A stretch of 64,000 nucleotides of DNA from Frateuria_A sp035943815 (GTDB lineage: Bacteria; Pseudomonadota; Gammaproteobacteria; Xanthomonadales; Rhodanobacteraceae): positions 434,001 to 498,000 of the forward strand of contig NZ_DASZBU010000015.1 in the NCBI RefSeq assembly GCF_035943815.1, given 5' to 3'. A program made the translations under genes and the position numbers. Under the pieces are notes generated by a model that did no database searches, was not told where the DNA came from, and saw only the letters and a list, made by a program, of their open reading frames with translations. Positions within the stretch are counted from its first letter, which is position 1. Every line of letters begins with the position of its first letter. Below, one piece after another: positions 17,277-25,974 of the stretch.

Positions 17277-17894
17277 CTATCGAAAATTCCAGACATCCTC
17301 GATGCGCTTCGCGCGCCTAAGCATCCAAAGCCACGTGTCCTCACGCCGCAAATCGTTCCTGTGTGCCCTTAGGATTGCCCCTGCGCACATGTCCGCGAGT
17401 TGTACCAAGCTGTCGGACCGGGAATCTACAAAGCGAAACTTCCCTATCTGGCCTTCCCGCAACTGTCCTCGCAGGTAGGCGGCCATCTGCTTTCTGAATT
17501 CGGCGTCGCCACTGCCGTCCACTTTGACTGACGCGCCTTGGGTGGCTCCTCCATCGTGGGTGAGGAGCATCCGCAGAAAGTAGTTGTAGAAGCTATCTGT
17601 TGCGGTCCTTAGGTGTGGACTCTGGACCGCTGCCTTGTCGACGACGATAGCGCGAACTCGGAAGCTGAACGATGCGACCGCCTGGAAAAACTGAGCGCGC
17701 ACATTGTTTCCGGCCTTGGCGAATTTGAACTCCGGCTTTACCCGCAGCTCATCGCGCAATGCCGCTATCCGCTTCGATGTTGCTTCCGCGACCGCCGTGT
17801 CATCGAAGATGACCATGGCGACCACGAAGTGCGATGTGGAACCTTGAGCGATCCGAAACCCTGGGTCGCCGCTTTCATCTATGAAAACGAGCAC
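17277..17894 (-). CDS. DUF3800 protein
   Basis: A 205-aa protein that begins at the family hallmark FIDESGDPG (residues 4-12) and ends with the usual acidic DSLVQLADMCAGA block, consistent with an RNase H-like metal-binding core. GTG 17894 is preferred over the upstream ATG at 17963: GGAG lies correctly before it and the motif starts at once. DUF3800 proteins are common on mobile elements and defence islands; biochemical role not established. Last cargo gene before tRNA-Thr. Confidence 0.8.
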   Translation of the reverse strand: MLVFIDESGDPGFRIAQGSTSHFVVAMVIFDDTAVAEATSKRIAALRDELRVKPEFKFAKAGNNVRAQFFQAVASFSFRVRAIVVDKAAVQSPHLRTATDSFYNYFLRMLLTHDGGATQGASVKVDGSGDAEFRKQMAAYLRGQLREGQIGKFRFVDSRSDSLVQLADMCAGAILRAHRNDLRREDTWLWMLRRAKRIEDVWNFR

Positions 17895-18049
17895 GCTGCT
17901 CCATCTGATCGACGCTCTTACTTGAGCCCGGTGAAATGTGGCGGGCGCCAAGGCGATGGGCAAACGCGAGGTGCACGCAGATTGTTGCCCGAAAGTTGCC
18001 TGCCACTTCGCGAAGTGAAACCCGAATCGTTGCAGGTCTTTGTTTTTAC

Positions 18050-18125
18050 TGGTGCCGGCACCCGGATTCGAACTGGGGACCTACTGATTACAAATCAGTT
18101 GCTCTACCAACTGAGCTATGCCGGC
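18050..18125 (-). tRNA. tRNA-Thr (anticodon TGT), carries attR of element 1
   Basis: A 76-base cloverleaf on the minus strand with encoded CCA: acceptor GCCGGCA/TGCCGGC, anticodon arm ACTGA-TTTGTAA-TCAGT giving anticodon TGT, and T-arm GGTTCGAAT-like. Bases 18078-18094 are the perfect att core repeated at 4707-4723. The element lies on the 3' side, so the tRNA stays intact. Confidence 0.95.
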
Positions 18126-18174
18126 GTGCAGAAGGCCAAGGAGTCTAGCAGGCGTGCCGGCGGGGTGCGTCGGG

Positions 18175-18849
18175 CTAGAAGCAGGTGGCGCTGTGCGAAC
18201 TGACGCCGACGCCGCGCACACGGCCACGCCAGTCGAAGTTCGCACCATCGGCGACGACCAGGTCCAGCCAGTACTCCGGCACCAGCTCGGTGCGCTCCTG
18301 GATCTGCGCAGCGAAGCCGGCCGTGGTCACCTCGTCGCGACGCTTGCGCGCATTGGCCGGGTCCTTGAAGAGGCCCAGCGAAATGGCGTTGGACTGGTCG
18401 CCGGAACTCATCACGAAATAGTCGCCCACGTGCGCCGTGTCCAGCCGGCGCGCCAGCGCGAGCGCCTGCGCGCGATTGCCTGGCGCAGGCAGGTAGACCC
18501 ACCAGCCACGCGTCTCGGTGGTGTGTTCCTGGCGCGAGCGCATGCGCGTGCCGGGGCTGGTGAGCGCGGCGCGTGCATTGCGTAGGTCCTGCGGTGTGGC
18601 GAAGGGGCCGATCGCCAGGCAGCGGGCCTGCAGGGCCTCCGCGTGGGTGGCCGCGGGCGCCGAGGCGGGCGGTGGCGGAGCGCTGGCCACCGCGGCGGGC
18701 GGCACGGGTTGCTCGGACAACAGGTGCAGCACCGGCACGCCCGGGTCGGCGATGCTGCGCCCGTGCGCGTCGTCCTGCCCGAGCAGCAGCCAGGCGCCCA
18801 CGGCGATATTGAGCGCGATCAGCAGGACGAACAGCAGGCGCAGGACCAT
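18175..18849 (-). CDS. SPOR-domain inner-membrane protein
   Basis: A 224-aa bitopic protein: N-terminal membrane helix (LRLLFVLLIALNIAVGAWLLL), an Ala/Pro-rich periplasmic linker to about residue 70, then a C-terminal SPOR-like domain (CLAIGPFATPQDLRNARAAL, WWVYLPAP, SLGLFKDPANA). SPOR domains bind denuded peptidoglycan glycans, often at the division septum. It is encoded downstream of coaX on the same strand, a common order in Xanthomonadales. Confidence 0.85.
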   Translation of the reverse strand: MVLRLLFVLLIALNIAVGAWLLLGQDDAHGRSIADPGVPVLHLLSEQPVPPAAVASAPPPPASAPAATHAEALQARCLAIGPFATPQDLRNARAALTSPGTRMRSRQEHTTETRGWWVYLPAPGNRAQALALARRLDTAHVGDYFVMSSGDQSNAISLGLFKDPANARKRRDEVTTAGFAAQIQERTELVPEYWLDLVVADGANFDWRGRVRGVGVSSHSATCF

Positions 18850-18876
18850 CGAAACTCCCCGTTGGACGGGGCCATT

Positions 18877-19632
18877 CTAATGGCCGGACTCGGCCCCCGA
18901 TTGTGTCTGCACCCACACCGCCAGGCCGTGCAGCACGCCGTGCTCGACCAGGCTTGCGGGCAGGTCGAGCAGGGGCGCCAGGCCCGCCGCGTCGCCGCCA
19001 TCCAGGCGCACCGCCGGCGTGCCGCCAAGGCGCGGCGCCATGCGTGCCACGAAGCGTTCGACCAGCGCGGCGGCGGCCTGCCAGCAGCCCGATACCACCG
19101 CGTCGGCGGTGTTGTCCGCCGAGTCCACCAGCACGCCGTCGTTGCGCGGGCGCACCTGCGCGGTGGCGCCGATCAGCGACTGCTGCATCAGCCGCGGGCC
19201 CGGCGCGATCAGCCCCCCCAGATGCTGGCCGTCGGCGGCAAGGGCGTCCAGCGTCAGCGCCGTGCCTACGCCGACCAGCACGCAGTCGCCTGAGCCGGCG
19301 GCGCGTGCGGCGACCATCGCAAGGAAGCGATCCACGCCCAGCCGTGCCGGCTCGGGGTACGCATTGCGCACACCGCACGCAAGCGCGGGCGTGCGCAGCC
19401 AGGCGACGTCCAGCCCGAACAGGGCACGCACCTGCGCGGCGACCGCCTGCTCACGCGCATCGTCGACCACCGATGCGCCGAACGCCGCGGCCGGCTTCGG
19501 CAGCGCCTGCCAGGTGGCGCCGAGCATCGCGAGGTCCTCGCTCCACGCGGCCGCGCCATCGGCGAACCAGCGGCCGGCATCTTCCAGCGCCCACTTCAGC
19601 CGCGTGTTGCCCAGGTCCAGCAGCAGCCTCAT
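18877..19632 (-). CDS. coaX: Type III pantothenate kinase
   Basis: A 251-aa CoaX catalysing the first step of CoA synthesis (pantothenate phosphorylation). The ASKHA phosphate-binding motif is LLLDLGNTRLKWA with Asp6. LGVDRFLAMVAA and VGVGTALTLDAL followed by GGLIAPGPRL are the family signatures. The start codon overlaps the birA stop by four bases; birA-coaX is a frequent operon. Confidence 0.93.
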   Translation of the reverse strand: MRLLLDLGNTRLKWALEDAGRWFADGAAAWSEDLAMLGATWQALPKPAAAFGASVVDDAREQAVAAQVRALFGLDVAWLRTPALACGVRNAYPEPARLGVDRFLAMVAARAAGSGDCVLVGVGTALTLDALAADGQHLGGLIAPGPRLMQQSLIGATAQVRPRNDGVLVDSADNTADAVVSGCWQAAAALVERFVARMAPRLGGTPAVRLDGGDAAGLAPLLDLPASLVEHGVLHGLAVWVQTQSGAESGH

Positions 19633-20603
19633 GCGCGGCGCACCGTGACGTCGGCACTATCGAACGACCGGATCTCGTCGAGAGCCAGGCGCACCTGCAG
19701 CGCGCCGCGCGCGTCGACGCCGGCGCCCACGCCTTCGCAGTGGCCCTGCGCTCCGCTGAGCCTGAGCTGGCGTCCGGCCAGCAGGTCGTGGCGGGCGTAG
19801 TCGTCGACGAAGGGCGCGAAGCCGTGCCGCTCGAATTCACGCAGGCCATCGGCCAGTGCAGCGATCAATCGCGCTGCCATCGCATTGCGCTCCGGCGGCT
19901 GGCCGCCGGCCAGCGTGGCCAGGTCGCAGGCCGGCTGCCCGGCCTGGTCGCGCAAGGCCTCGGTCAGACGCAGGTTGAGTCCCACGCCGATGACCGCGGC
20001 GCACGGCCCCTGGTACTCGCCGCTCAGTTCCACCAGCACGCCGGCCAGCTTGCCGCCGGCCGCCAGCAGGTCGTTGGGCCACTTGAGTCCCACACCGTCG
20101 ATGTCGAAGGACTCGATCGCGCGCAGCACCATGACGCCGACCGCCAGCGACAGCCCGGATAGGGTTGCGAAACCGCGATTGAAGCGCTTCACGCAGGACA
20201 GGTAGAGGTTGAGCCCCGGCGGCGACAGCCAGCTGCGGCCGCGGCGGCCACGACCGGCGGTCTGCGTTTCGGCCAGTACGAAGCTCACGTCCGCCGCCTC
20301 GCCCAGGCGCCGCTGCAGTTCGCTGGAAGTGGAGTCGAGCTCCCAATGCACTTCCAGCGTGCCCAGCCGGGACGCACAGGCGCGCGGCAGGGCCGCGCGG
20401 ATGCGCGATTCATCCAGCAGTTGCACCGGCCAGGGCAGGCGGTAGCCGGCCGCGCCGCGCGCCTCCACCGGCACACCCCGCGTGCGCAACGCCTCGACCT
20501 GCTTCCAGATCGCCGCGCGCGTGACGCCGGCCCGTTCGGCCAGTTGGGCTCCGGAAACCGGCTCGCCCGCGGCCAGGGCGGCCAGCAGTTGTCGTGCCTG
20601 CAT
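19629..20603 (-). CDS. birA: Bifunctional biotin ligase / biotin operon repressor
   Basis: A 324-aa BirA. The N-terminal winged helix (residues 1-60; GAQLAERAGVTRAAIWKQV) binds operator DNA; the central domain has the biotinyl-AMP loop TAGRGRRGRSW and KWPNDLL with the catalytic lysine; a C-terminal SH3-like domain follows. ATG 20603 begins exactly at the HTH; the upstream frame extension is not family-like. It attaches biotin to acyl-CoA carboxylase carrier protein and senses biotin. Confidence 0.94.
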   Translation of the reverse strand: MQARQLLAALAAGEPVSGAQLAERAGVTRAAIWKQVEALRTRGVPVEARGAAGYRLPWPVQLLDESRIRAALPRACASRLGTLEVHWELDSTSSELQRRLGEAADVSFVLAETQTAGRGRRGRSWLSPPGLNLYLSCVKRFNRGFATLSGLSLAVGVMVLRAIESFDIDGVGLKWPNDLLAAGGKLAGVLVELSGEYQGPCAAVIGVGLNLRLTEALRDQAGQPACDLATLAGGQPPERNAMAARLIAALADGLREFERHGFAPFVDDYARHDLLAGRQLRLSGAQGHCEGVGAGVDARGALQVRLALDEIRSFDSADVTVRRA

Positions 20604-20791
20604 CAGCCGGCAACTCCCTGGGCGGGGCTGTCGAGCCAGGCGGAGATGGAATAGATCGCGCGCATCGGCCGATTCTATCTGTTCCGTCCAGCCGCCCGCC
20701 CGGCCCAAGCGCGCCGGACCGGGCACTGGCAACACCCTCACGTTTCTGCGACGATCCGGCCCTTGGCTGGTGGATCAAGGGGTTGATCGCC

Positions 20792-21100
20792 ATGGGACTC
20801 AATCGCTGCCTGTTCGGATGCCTGCTCGCGCTGTCCAGCGTGGGTACGGCCGCGGCCATGGGCGTCACCACGCAGGACCCGATCGCCCCGCACGCGACGC
20901 TCGATACGGCCAGCCACGAGGGTGGCGGCAGTGCGAGCAACGACCCATCCAGCGCCAATCACGACTGCCTCCCCCCCGACCCGGCGGCGGACAATACGGA
21001 CAGCAGCGAAGGTGGCGGCGGCGGTTCCACGCCACATCAGCGCGCCAGCCATCACGGCAGCCTGGGCTGGCAATCGCTGCTGCCAGGTTCGATCCAGTAG
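20792..21100 (+). CDS. Small exported Gly/Ser-rich protein
   Basis: A 102-aa protein with a signal peptide (MGLNRCLFGCLLALSSVGTAAA) and a low-complexity mature part rich in Ser, Gly, Asp and His (HEGGGSASND, SSEGGGGGST). No domain recognised; probably a secreted or periplasmic protein. The predicted start follows the short gap from divergent birA. Confidence 0.6.
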   Translation: MGLNRCLFGCLLALSSVGTAAAMGVTTQDPIAPHATLDTASHEGGGSASNDPSSANHDCLPPDPAADNTDSSEGGGGGSTPHQRASHHGSLGWQSLLPGSIQ

Positions 21101-21110
21101 ACCGGCAACA

Positions 21111-21131
21111 CCCGTTCCCTGCGGGAGCGGG
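21111..21131. terminator. Hairpin between convergent genes
   Basis: CCCGTTCCC-TGC-GGGAGCGGG, with one G-T pair and no T-tract. It may be a shared terminator or a REP-like palindrome. Confidence 0.35.
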
Positions 21132-21145
21132 CTTCCCAGGCGACC

Positions 21146-22522
21146 TCAACTCGCCGGCAAGTTCACGCTGAAGCGCGCGCCGCCGAACTCGGGCGAGCGA
21201 TCGACCACCAGTTCGCCGCGGTAAGCCTTGACGATGTCCTGCACGATCGACAGGCCGATGCCATGGCCTTGTACCCGCTCGTCGCCGCGCACGCCGCGCT
21301 GCAGCACCTTCTCGATCTTGTCCTCGGCGATGCCGGGGCCGTCGTCCTCCACGCTCAGCCACAGGCCCGGGCGCTGGCGGCCGGCCTGCGGCTGCGCCTT
21401 GACCACCAGCAATACGCGGTGGCCGGCCCACTTGAAGGCGTTTTCCAAAAGGTTGCCCATCAGCTCCAGCAGGTCGCCCTGCTCGCCGTAGAAGGCCGCG
21501 CCCTCGTCCATCTCGAACTCGCACAGCACGTTCTTGGCGGCGTAGACCTTCTCCAGGCTGCGCACCAGGTCCTCGGCGTGGCCTGCGATCGGCACCGCGC
21601 TGGCGAAGGTCTGCCGGCCGGAGGTGGCGGCGCGGGCGAGCTGGTAGGCAACCAGTTCGTCCATGCGGCGCACCTGGTCGAGCACGTCGGCGCGCAGGTT
21701 CGGTTCGTTGCCGGCCGACTCCAGCCGCGAGCGGATCACCGCCAGCGGCGTCTTCAGGCTGTGCGCGAGGTCGGCCAGGGTGTTGCGGGTGCGCGTGCGC
21801 TGCTCGCGCTCCGAATCGATGAAGGCATTGATGCGCTCGGTGAGCGCGGTCAGCTCCAGCGGGTATTGGCTGTCCAGGTGGTCGCTCTTGCCGCGCTCGA
21901 CCCGCGCCATGTCGGTCGCCACCCTGCGCAGCGGGGTCAGGCTCCAGCGCAGCAGCAACAGCTGCAGCACGATCAGCATCACGCCCAGGATCGAGAGCAT
22001 GCCGACCAGGGTCCGTCGGTAGACCGCGTTCTCGCCTTCGAACTGGCCCTCGGTCTGCGCCACCATGAAGGTGAGCTTGAGCGGCTTCTTGTCCGGCACG
22101 TCCCAGGCCACGCCGAAGGCGTAGTAGTAGAGCCGACCCATGCGCGTGTCGACCGGGCCGATGAAGCGGCTCTGCCCGGGCGCCAGCTCCTTGAGGAAAC
22201 CGAAATCGCGGCCGATCGCCGAGGACGATACCCAGCGATAGCCCTTCTCCCCAAGCACAACCGCATACAGCCCGGAACCGGGCTGGGAGAAGCTTGGGTC
22301 GGGCGGTGCATCGGGCGGCAGCACCTTGCCGTAGCGCGAGACCTCGGTCCCGGCCAGATAGGCGATCACGTAGTTCTGCAGGCGGTCGTGCAGGTTGTTG
22401 AGCGCGCTCTCGTGGTTGGCGCGAGAGAGCGTCAGGCCCACCAACCCCAGGAACCCAGCCAGCACCAGGCCGGTGGCGATGGCCGCGCGCGCGGCCAGCG
22501 AGAACGGACGGGGGGCGTACAC
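21146..22522 (-). CDS. PhoQ-like sensor histidine kinase
   Basis: A 458-aa membrane kinase: TM1 about residues 8-32, periplasmic sensor to about 170, TM2 about 171-191, HAMP to about 240, HisKA with His254 in DLAHSLKTPLAV, and HATPase with N-box ELMGNLLENAFKWAG (354-368), then DDGPGI and GHGIGLSIVQD. Together with the response regulator upstream it resembles PhoPQ of xanthomonads, which sense divalent cations or envelope stress. Operon order: PepSY protein, regulator, kinase; 79 bases separate it from the regulator. Confidence 0.87.
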   Translation of the reverse strand: MYAPRPFSLAARAAIATGLVLAGFLGLVGLTLSRANHESALNNLHDRLQNYVIAYLAGTEVSRYGKVLPPDAPPDPSFSQPGSGLYAVVLGEKGYRWVSSSAIGRDFGFLKELAPGQSRFIGPVDTRMGRLYYYAFGVAWDVPDKKPLKLTFMVAQTEGQFEGENAVYRRTLVGMLSILGVMLIVLQLLLLRWSLTPLRRVATDMARVERGKSDHLDSQYPLELTALTERINAFIDSEREQRTRTRNTLADLAHSLKTPLAVIRSRLESAGNEPNLRADVLDQVRRMDELVAYQLARAATSGRQTFASAVPIAGHAEDLVRSLEKVYAAKNVLCEFEMDEGAAFYGEQGDLLELMGNLLENAFKWAGHRVLLVVKAQPQAGRQRPGLWLSVEDDGPGIAEDKIEKVLQRGVRGDERVQGHGIGLSIVQDIVKAYRGELVVDRSPEFGGARFSVNLPAS

Positions 22523-22601
22523 GGATCAGCGCCCGCCCAGGCCCGGCGGCCGGCGCAAAACATGCGTGTTCAGGGGCCGCCGCTGGAGCATGGGTTGGAG
22601 C

Positions 22602-23294
22602 TCAGTCGTCGTCGCCGTCGCTGCGGGGAATGGCGAAGCGATAGCCACGCCCGCGCACGGTCTCGATCGGCTTGAGCGCGCTGTCCGGATCCAGCTTGCG
22701 CCGCAGGCGGCCGATGAATACCTCCAGCACGTTGGAATCGCGATCGAAGTCCTGCTGGTAGATGTGCTCGGTCAGGTCGGCCTTGGAGACCAGTTCGCCC
22801 GCATGCAGCATCAGGTATTCGAGCACCTTGTACTCGTAGCTGGTGAGGTCGACCGGCTTGCCTTCGACGGTGACCGTCTGCGCGGTCGTGTCCAGCTTGA
22901 TCGGGCCGCAGGCCAGCACCGGCTTGGACCAGCCGCTGGCGCGGCGCACCAGCGCGTTGATGCGCGCCAGCAGCTCCTCCACGTGGAAGGGCTTGACCAG
23001 GTAGTCGTCGGCGCCGTGCTTCAGGCCCTCGACCTTGTCCTGCCAGGAGCCGCGCGCCGTGAGGATCAGGATGGGATAGCGCTGGCCGGCCTCGCGCAGC
23101 GCCTTGACCAGGTCCATGCCGGACATCTTTGGCAAGCCCAGATCGATGATCGCCAGGTCGAACGGCACCTCGCGACCCAGGTAGATGCCTTCCTCACCGT
23201 CCTGCGCGGCGTCGACCGCGAAGCCGTCGCGCTTCAGGCGCGCGGCGAGGGTCTCGCGCAAGGGCGCCTCGTCCTCGACCAATAGGATGCGCAT
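22602..23294 (-). CDS. PhoP-like OmpR-family response regulator
   Basis: A 230-aa protein. The receiver domain has VEDE acidic residues and phosphoacceptor Asp51 (AIIDLGLPKMSG). The C-terminal winged helix (about 130-225) has EVFIGRLRRKLD and ETVRGRGYRF. It is the partner of the adjacent kinase and probably activates envelope and virulence genes. Its ATG overlaps the stop of the PepSY gene (TGATG), so the two are coupled. Confidence 0.9.
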   Translation of the reverse strand: MRILLVEDEAPLRETLAARLKRDGFAVDAAQDGEEGIYLGREVPFDLAIIDLGLPKMSGMDLVKALREAGQRYPILILTARGSWQDKVEGLKHGADDYLVKPFHVEELLARINALVRRASGWSKPVLACGPIKLDTTAQTVTVEGKPVDLTSYEYKVLEYLMLHAGELVSKADLTEHIYQQDFDRDSNVLEVFIGRLRRKLDPDSALKPIETVRGRGYRFAIPRSDGDDD

Positions 23295-23596
23295 CAGTGT
23301 TTCTCCTTGTTGCCTGCGCCGTTGCCGGCCGGGTTCTTGCCCGCGCCCGCAGCCGGTGCGTCGGACGAAATCGCTATCACCCGCACATGCCCTTCCGGGG
23401 TGAGCACCTTGATGCGGTACTCGGTCCGACGGCCGAGCCGACGCGGGTCGGCGGACAATATCTTACCGCCGGTCTCCTGTTGTACCTTGGCCACGGCCTC
23501 CTCCAGCGTCAGCGACGCCTTCTCCTGCGCCAGTGCATGCACGGGCGCGGCAAGCAGCAAGGCGGGCAGGCAGGCCAGCAGCAGTCGAGAGAACAT
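23294..23596 (-). CDS. Small exported PepSY-like protein
   Basis: A 100-aa protein with a signal peptide (FSRLLLACLPALLLAAPVHA) and a PepSY-type core (LTLEEAVAKVQQETGGKIL, then EYRIKVLTPEGHVRVI). The C-terminal tail is Ala/Gly/Lys-rich. PepSY proteins beside two-component systems often tune the sensor in the periplasm. ATG 23596 begins at the signal peptide; longer forms have no support. Confidence 0.8.
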   Translation of the reverse strand: MFSRLLLACLPALLLAAPVHALAQEKASLTLEEAVAKVQQETGGKILSADPRRLGRRTEYRIKVLTPEGHVRVIAISSDAPAAGAGKNPAGNGAGNKEKH

Positions 23597-23748
23597 CGTC
23601 GGCAAGGTGGCGACCCACGTCCAAATGGGTGCCAGCCTAGGCAAGCGGGCCTGAACAATCCCCGGACGGAGGCCGCCCGCACACCCGCCGCCCTGTCCGT
23701 TGGTCGGATGCCGTGCGAGCAGGCCGGTCGTCGCCGGCCTGCGAGTGA

Positions 23749-24780
23749 TCACGCCGCCTCCCGGCGGCCACTGGCCGCGCGCTCGAGCAGGCCCCAGCCC
23801 GCACCGGGCAAGTGCGCGCCCTCGCTCAGCACACGCCGGAAGGTGCGCGCTCCGGGTTCGCCCTGGTACAGGCCCAGCAGGTGCCGGCTGATGTGCTTGA
23901 ACGCAGTGCCGCGCCTGAGCTCGGCTTCGACGTAGGAACGCAGGTGGCCAAGCACCTCCTCGCGCGTGGGCAGCGGAGCGTCGTACAGGGCCGCTTCCAG
24001 ATGCGCGAGCAGGAAGGGATCGTGGTAGGCGGCGCGCCCCAGCATCACCCCGTCCACGTGCGCCAGGTGCGAGCGCGCCGCCTCCACCGCGGTGATGCCG
24101 CCGTTGATGACCACGACGAGCTGCGGGAACTCGCGCTTGAGGCGGTAGACGCGCTCGTAGTCCAGCGGCGGGATCTCGCGGTTCTCCTTCGGGCTCAGGC
24201 CCTTGAGCCAGGCCTTGCGGGCATGGACCACCATTAGCTCGACGCCCGCCTCAAGCATGTTTTCGGTGAAATGCTGCAGATCGGCATAGTCGTCCTGGTC
24301 GTCCACGCCGATGCGGCACTTCACCGTCACCGGCACGTCCACCGCATCGCGCATGGCCTTGATGCAGTCGGCGACCAGGGCCGGCTCGCGCATCAGGCAG
24401 GCGCCGAAGCGGCCGGACTGCACGCGATCGGATGGGCAGCCTACGTTGAGATTGATCTCGTCGTAGCCCGCCTGGGCGCCAAGCCGTGCAGCCTTCGCCA
24501 GCTCCGTCGGCTCGCTGCCGCCCAGCTGCAGCGCCACCGGATGCTCCTGCTGGCTGTGTTCGAGCAGGCGCAACTTCCCGCCACGCACCAGCGCGGCGCT
24601 GGTGACCATCTCGGTATACAGGCGCGCATGCGCCGAGAGGATGCGGTGGAAATAACGGCAGTGCCGATCCGTCCAGTCCATCATCGGGGCGACGCAGAGG
24701 CGCCAGTCGCTCGAATCTAGCATTTCTTGGCCGTGGAGCTGACCGTTCTGGACATCTTGGGCGGTTGCGTTTTGGGGCAT
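23749..24780 (-). CDS. dusA: tRNA-dihydrouridine synthase A; start supplied by element 2
   Basis: A 343-aa FMN enzyme that reduces uridine 20/20a in the tRNA D-loop. The TIM barrel has APMMDWTDR, NLNVGCPSDRVQSG with the catalytic Cys, and GLSPKENR. ATG 24780 is used; TTG 24789 or ATG 24723 are alternatives. The first residues up to SSDW come from the island: the core repeat 24671-24702 encodes RLCVAPMMDWT, and the displaced original start survives at 52370-52444. So integration replaced the 5' end and promoter but kept the enzyme intact. Confidence 0.93.
   Translation of the reverse strand: MPQNATAQDVQNGQLHGQEMLDSSDWRLCVAPMMDWTDRHCRYFHRILSAHARLYTEMVTSAALVRGGKLRLLEHSQQEHPVALQLGGSEPTELAKAARLGAQAGYDEINLNVGCPSDRVQSGRFGACLMREPALVADCIKAMRDAVDVPVTVKCRIGVDDQDDYADLQHFTENMLEAGVELMVVHARKAWLKGLSPKENREIPPLDYERVYRLKREFPQLVVVINGGITAVEAARSHLAHVDGVMLGRAAYHDPFLLAHLEAALYDAPLPTREEVLGHLRSYVEAELRRGTAFKHISRHLLGLYQGEPGARTFRRVLSEGAHLPGAGWGLLERAASGRREAA
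24671..24702. repeat. attL of element 2 (32-bp repeat within dusA)
   Basis: A perfect 32-base direct repeat of 52383-52414. It lies in the codons for RLCVAPMMDWT of dusA, the known target of dusA-integrative elements. Confidence 0.92.
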
Positions 24781-24805
24781 TTCCGGCAATTTTCGGATGT
24801 TTTGA

Positions 24806-24851
24806 GTGCTACAGTGCTACGATAATTGCTACACAACCAGCCATGTAGCAC
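24806..24851. promoter_or_regulatory. Candidate integrase arm-type sites, left end
   Basis: Octamers GTGCTACA (24806), GTGCTACG (24814), TTGCTACA (24826) and the reverse TGTAGCAC (24844) lie between dusA and int. Matching copies are found inside the right end at 52309 and 52319. Confidence 0.5.
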
Positions 24852-24857
24852 CGCCAT

Positions 24858-25904
24858 ATGGGCACTATCGTGCAGCGCCGTAGAACCAACGGCTCAATAG
24901 GGTACACCGCGCAAATCAGGCTCAAGCGCGATGGCGCTTTGGTGCACACCGAGGCGCAGACCTTCGGAAAGAAAGCGCTCGCCACGGAGTGGCTGCGACG
25001 GCGCGAGTCAGAGCTCGATCAACAGCGCGCCCGTGGCGAACCATTAGGCGTACGCCACACGTTGAAAGAACTCATCGACTGGTACATCGCCGAAGTCAAA
25101 GCGTCCGCGAACTGGGGCAGAACAAAGGAAGCGGATCTCAACCGACTTCGTGGCTACCCCATAGCGGCGAAGAGAGCCGCCAACCTCTCGGTCGCGGACT
25201 ACCTGCAACACGCCGCCGAAAGACGGGACGAAGGAGCAGGCCCAGCCACCGTGGGAAACGACTTCATCTGGATCGGCCAGATACTGAAGTCGGCACGATC
25301 CGCACTCAGTATCCCTGTGGACCTCACGAAGCTCGACGACGCCCGCCATGAGCTCCGCAGCCGCAAGGTGATCCAGAAATCGAAGCAGCGCGATCGACGC
25401 GTCAGCACCGCCGAGGAGGAGAAGCTGCTGGAGCATTTCCGGGCCCGCGACGGGCGCGCCGACATCCCTATGGCCGACATAATGCAATTCGCCCTCGCGT
25501 CCGCACGGCGGCAGGAGGAGATCACACGCCTACGTCGCCATGATCTTGTGCCGGAAAAAGGCATCGCGTGGCTCGACGATGTGAAGCACCCGCGGCAGAA
25601 AATCGGCAACCGCCGCAGCTTCCGCATGCCGCCCGCAGCCTGGGAAATCATTCATCGCCAGCCTGCGGATAACGACCTCGTTTTCCCGTACAACCCCAAG
25701 TCAATCGGCGCAGCCTTCACGCGCGCCTGCAAACTGCTCGGGATCAAGGATCTGCGGTTCCACGATTTGCGTCACGAGGCGACGTCGCGCTTGTTCGAAC
25801 GCGGGCACAGCATTCAAGAAGTGGCTCAGTTCACCTTGCACGAATCTTGGGCCACGCTCAAGCGCTACACCCATCTGAAACCGGAAGACGTGCCAGACCG
25901 GTAA
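24858..25904 (+). CDS. Tyrosine recombinase of dusA-integrative element
   Basis: A 348-aa phage integrase. The N-terminal SAM-like/arm region (about 1-150) precedes a catalytic domain with Arg in LASARRQEEITRLR, Lys in KHPRQKIGN, the box HDLRHEATSRLFERG, His in TLHESW and Tyr in LKRYTHLKPE. ATG 24858 lies directly after the arm-type repeats. Position and direction relative to dusA match the integrases of dusA-targeting islands; it should catalyse recombination between the 32-bp repeats. Confidence 0.93.
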   Translation: MGTIVQRRRTNGSIGYTAQIRLKRDGALVHTEAQTFGKKALATEWLRRRESELDQQRARGEPLGVRHTLKELIDWYIAEVKASANWGRTKEADLNRLRGYPIAAKRAANLSVADYLQHAAERRDEGAGPATVGNDFIWIGQILKSARSALSIPVDLTKLDDARHELRSRKVIQKSKQRDRRVSTAEEEKLLEHFRARDGRADIPMADIMQFALASARRQEEITRLRRHDLVPEKGIAWLDDVKHPRQKIGNRRSFRMPPAAWEIIHRQPADNDLVFPYNPKSIGAAFTRACKLLGIKDLRFHDLRHEATSRLFERGHSIQEVAQFTLHESWATLKRYTHLKPEDVPDR

Positions 25905-25974
25905 TCGCGGATAGTTAGGCTTGGCTTGCTGTCGCAACCTGGTCGCGCCTGGAACCCTCCAACAAGGAACAAGG

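Larger units (their letters stand above)
4679..18094. mobile_element. Integrative element 1 in tRNA-Thr (phage satellite or reduced prophage)
   Basis: A 13.4-kb segment bounded by direct tRNA-Thr repeats. It carries an integrase beside the left end, an AlpA regulator, a RepA-like helicase with iterons, two coiled-coil or acidic proteins, a small terminase subunit and a large phage-type protein, followed by small cargo genes. Portal, large terminase, capsid, tail and lysis genes are absent. This composition fits a satellite that borrows helper particles, or a decayed podovirus-like prophage. Confidence 0.8.

Noticed and set aside
17042..17344. 100-aa minus-strand frame across the inverted repeat and RNA region
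   Set aside because: Reads through hairpins and a terminator with mirrored peptide repeats; an artefact of the inverted repeat.
4679..18094. Complete prophage
   Set aside because: No large terminase, portal, capsid, tail or lysis genes seen.
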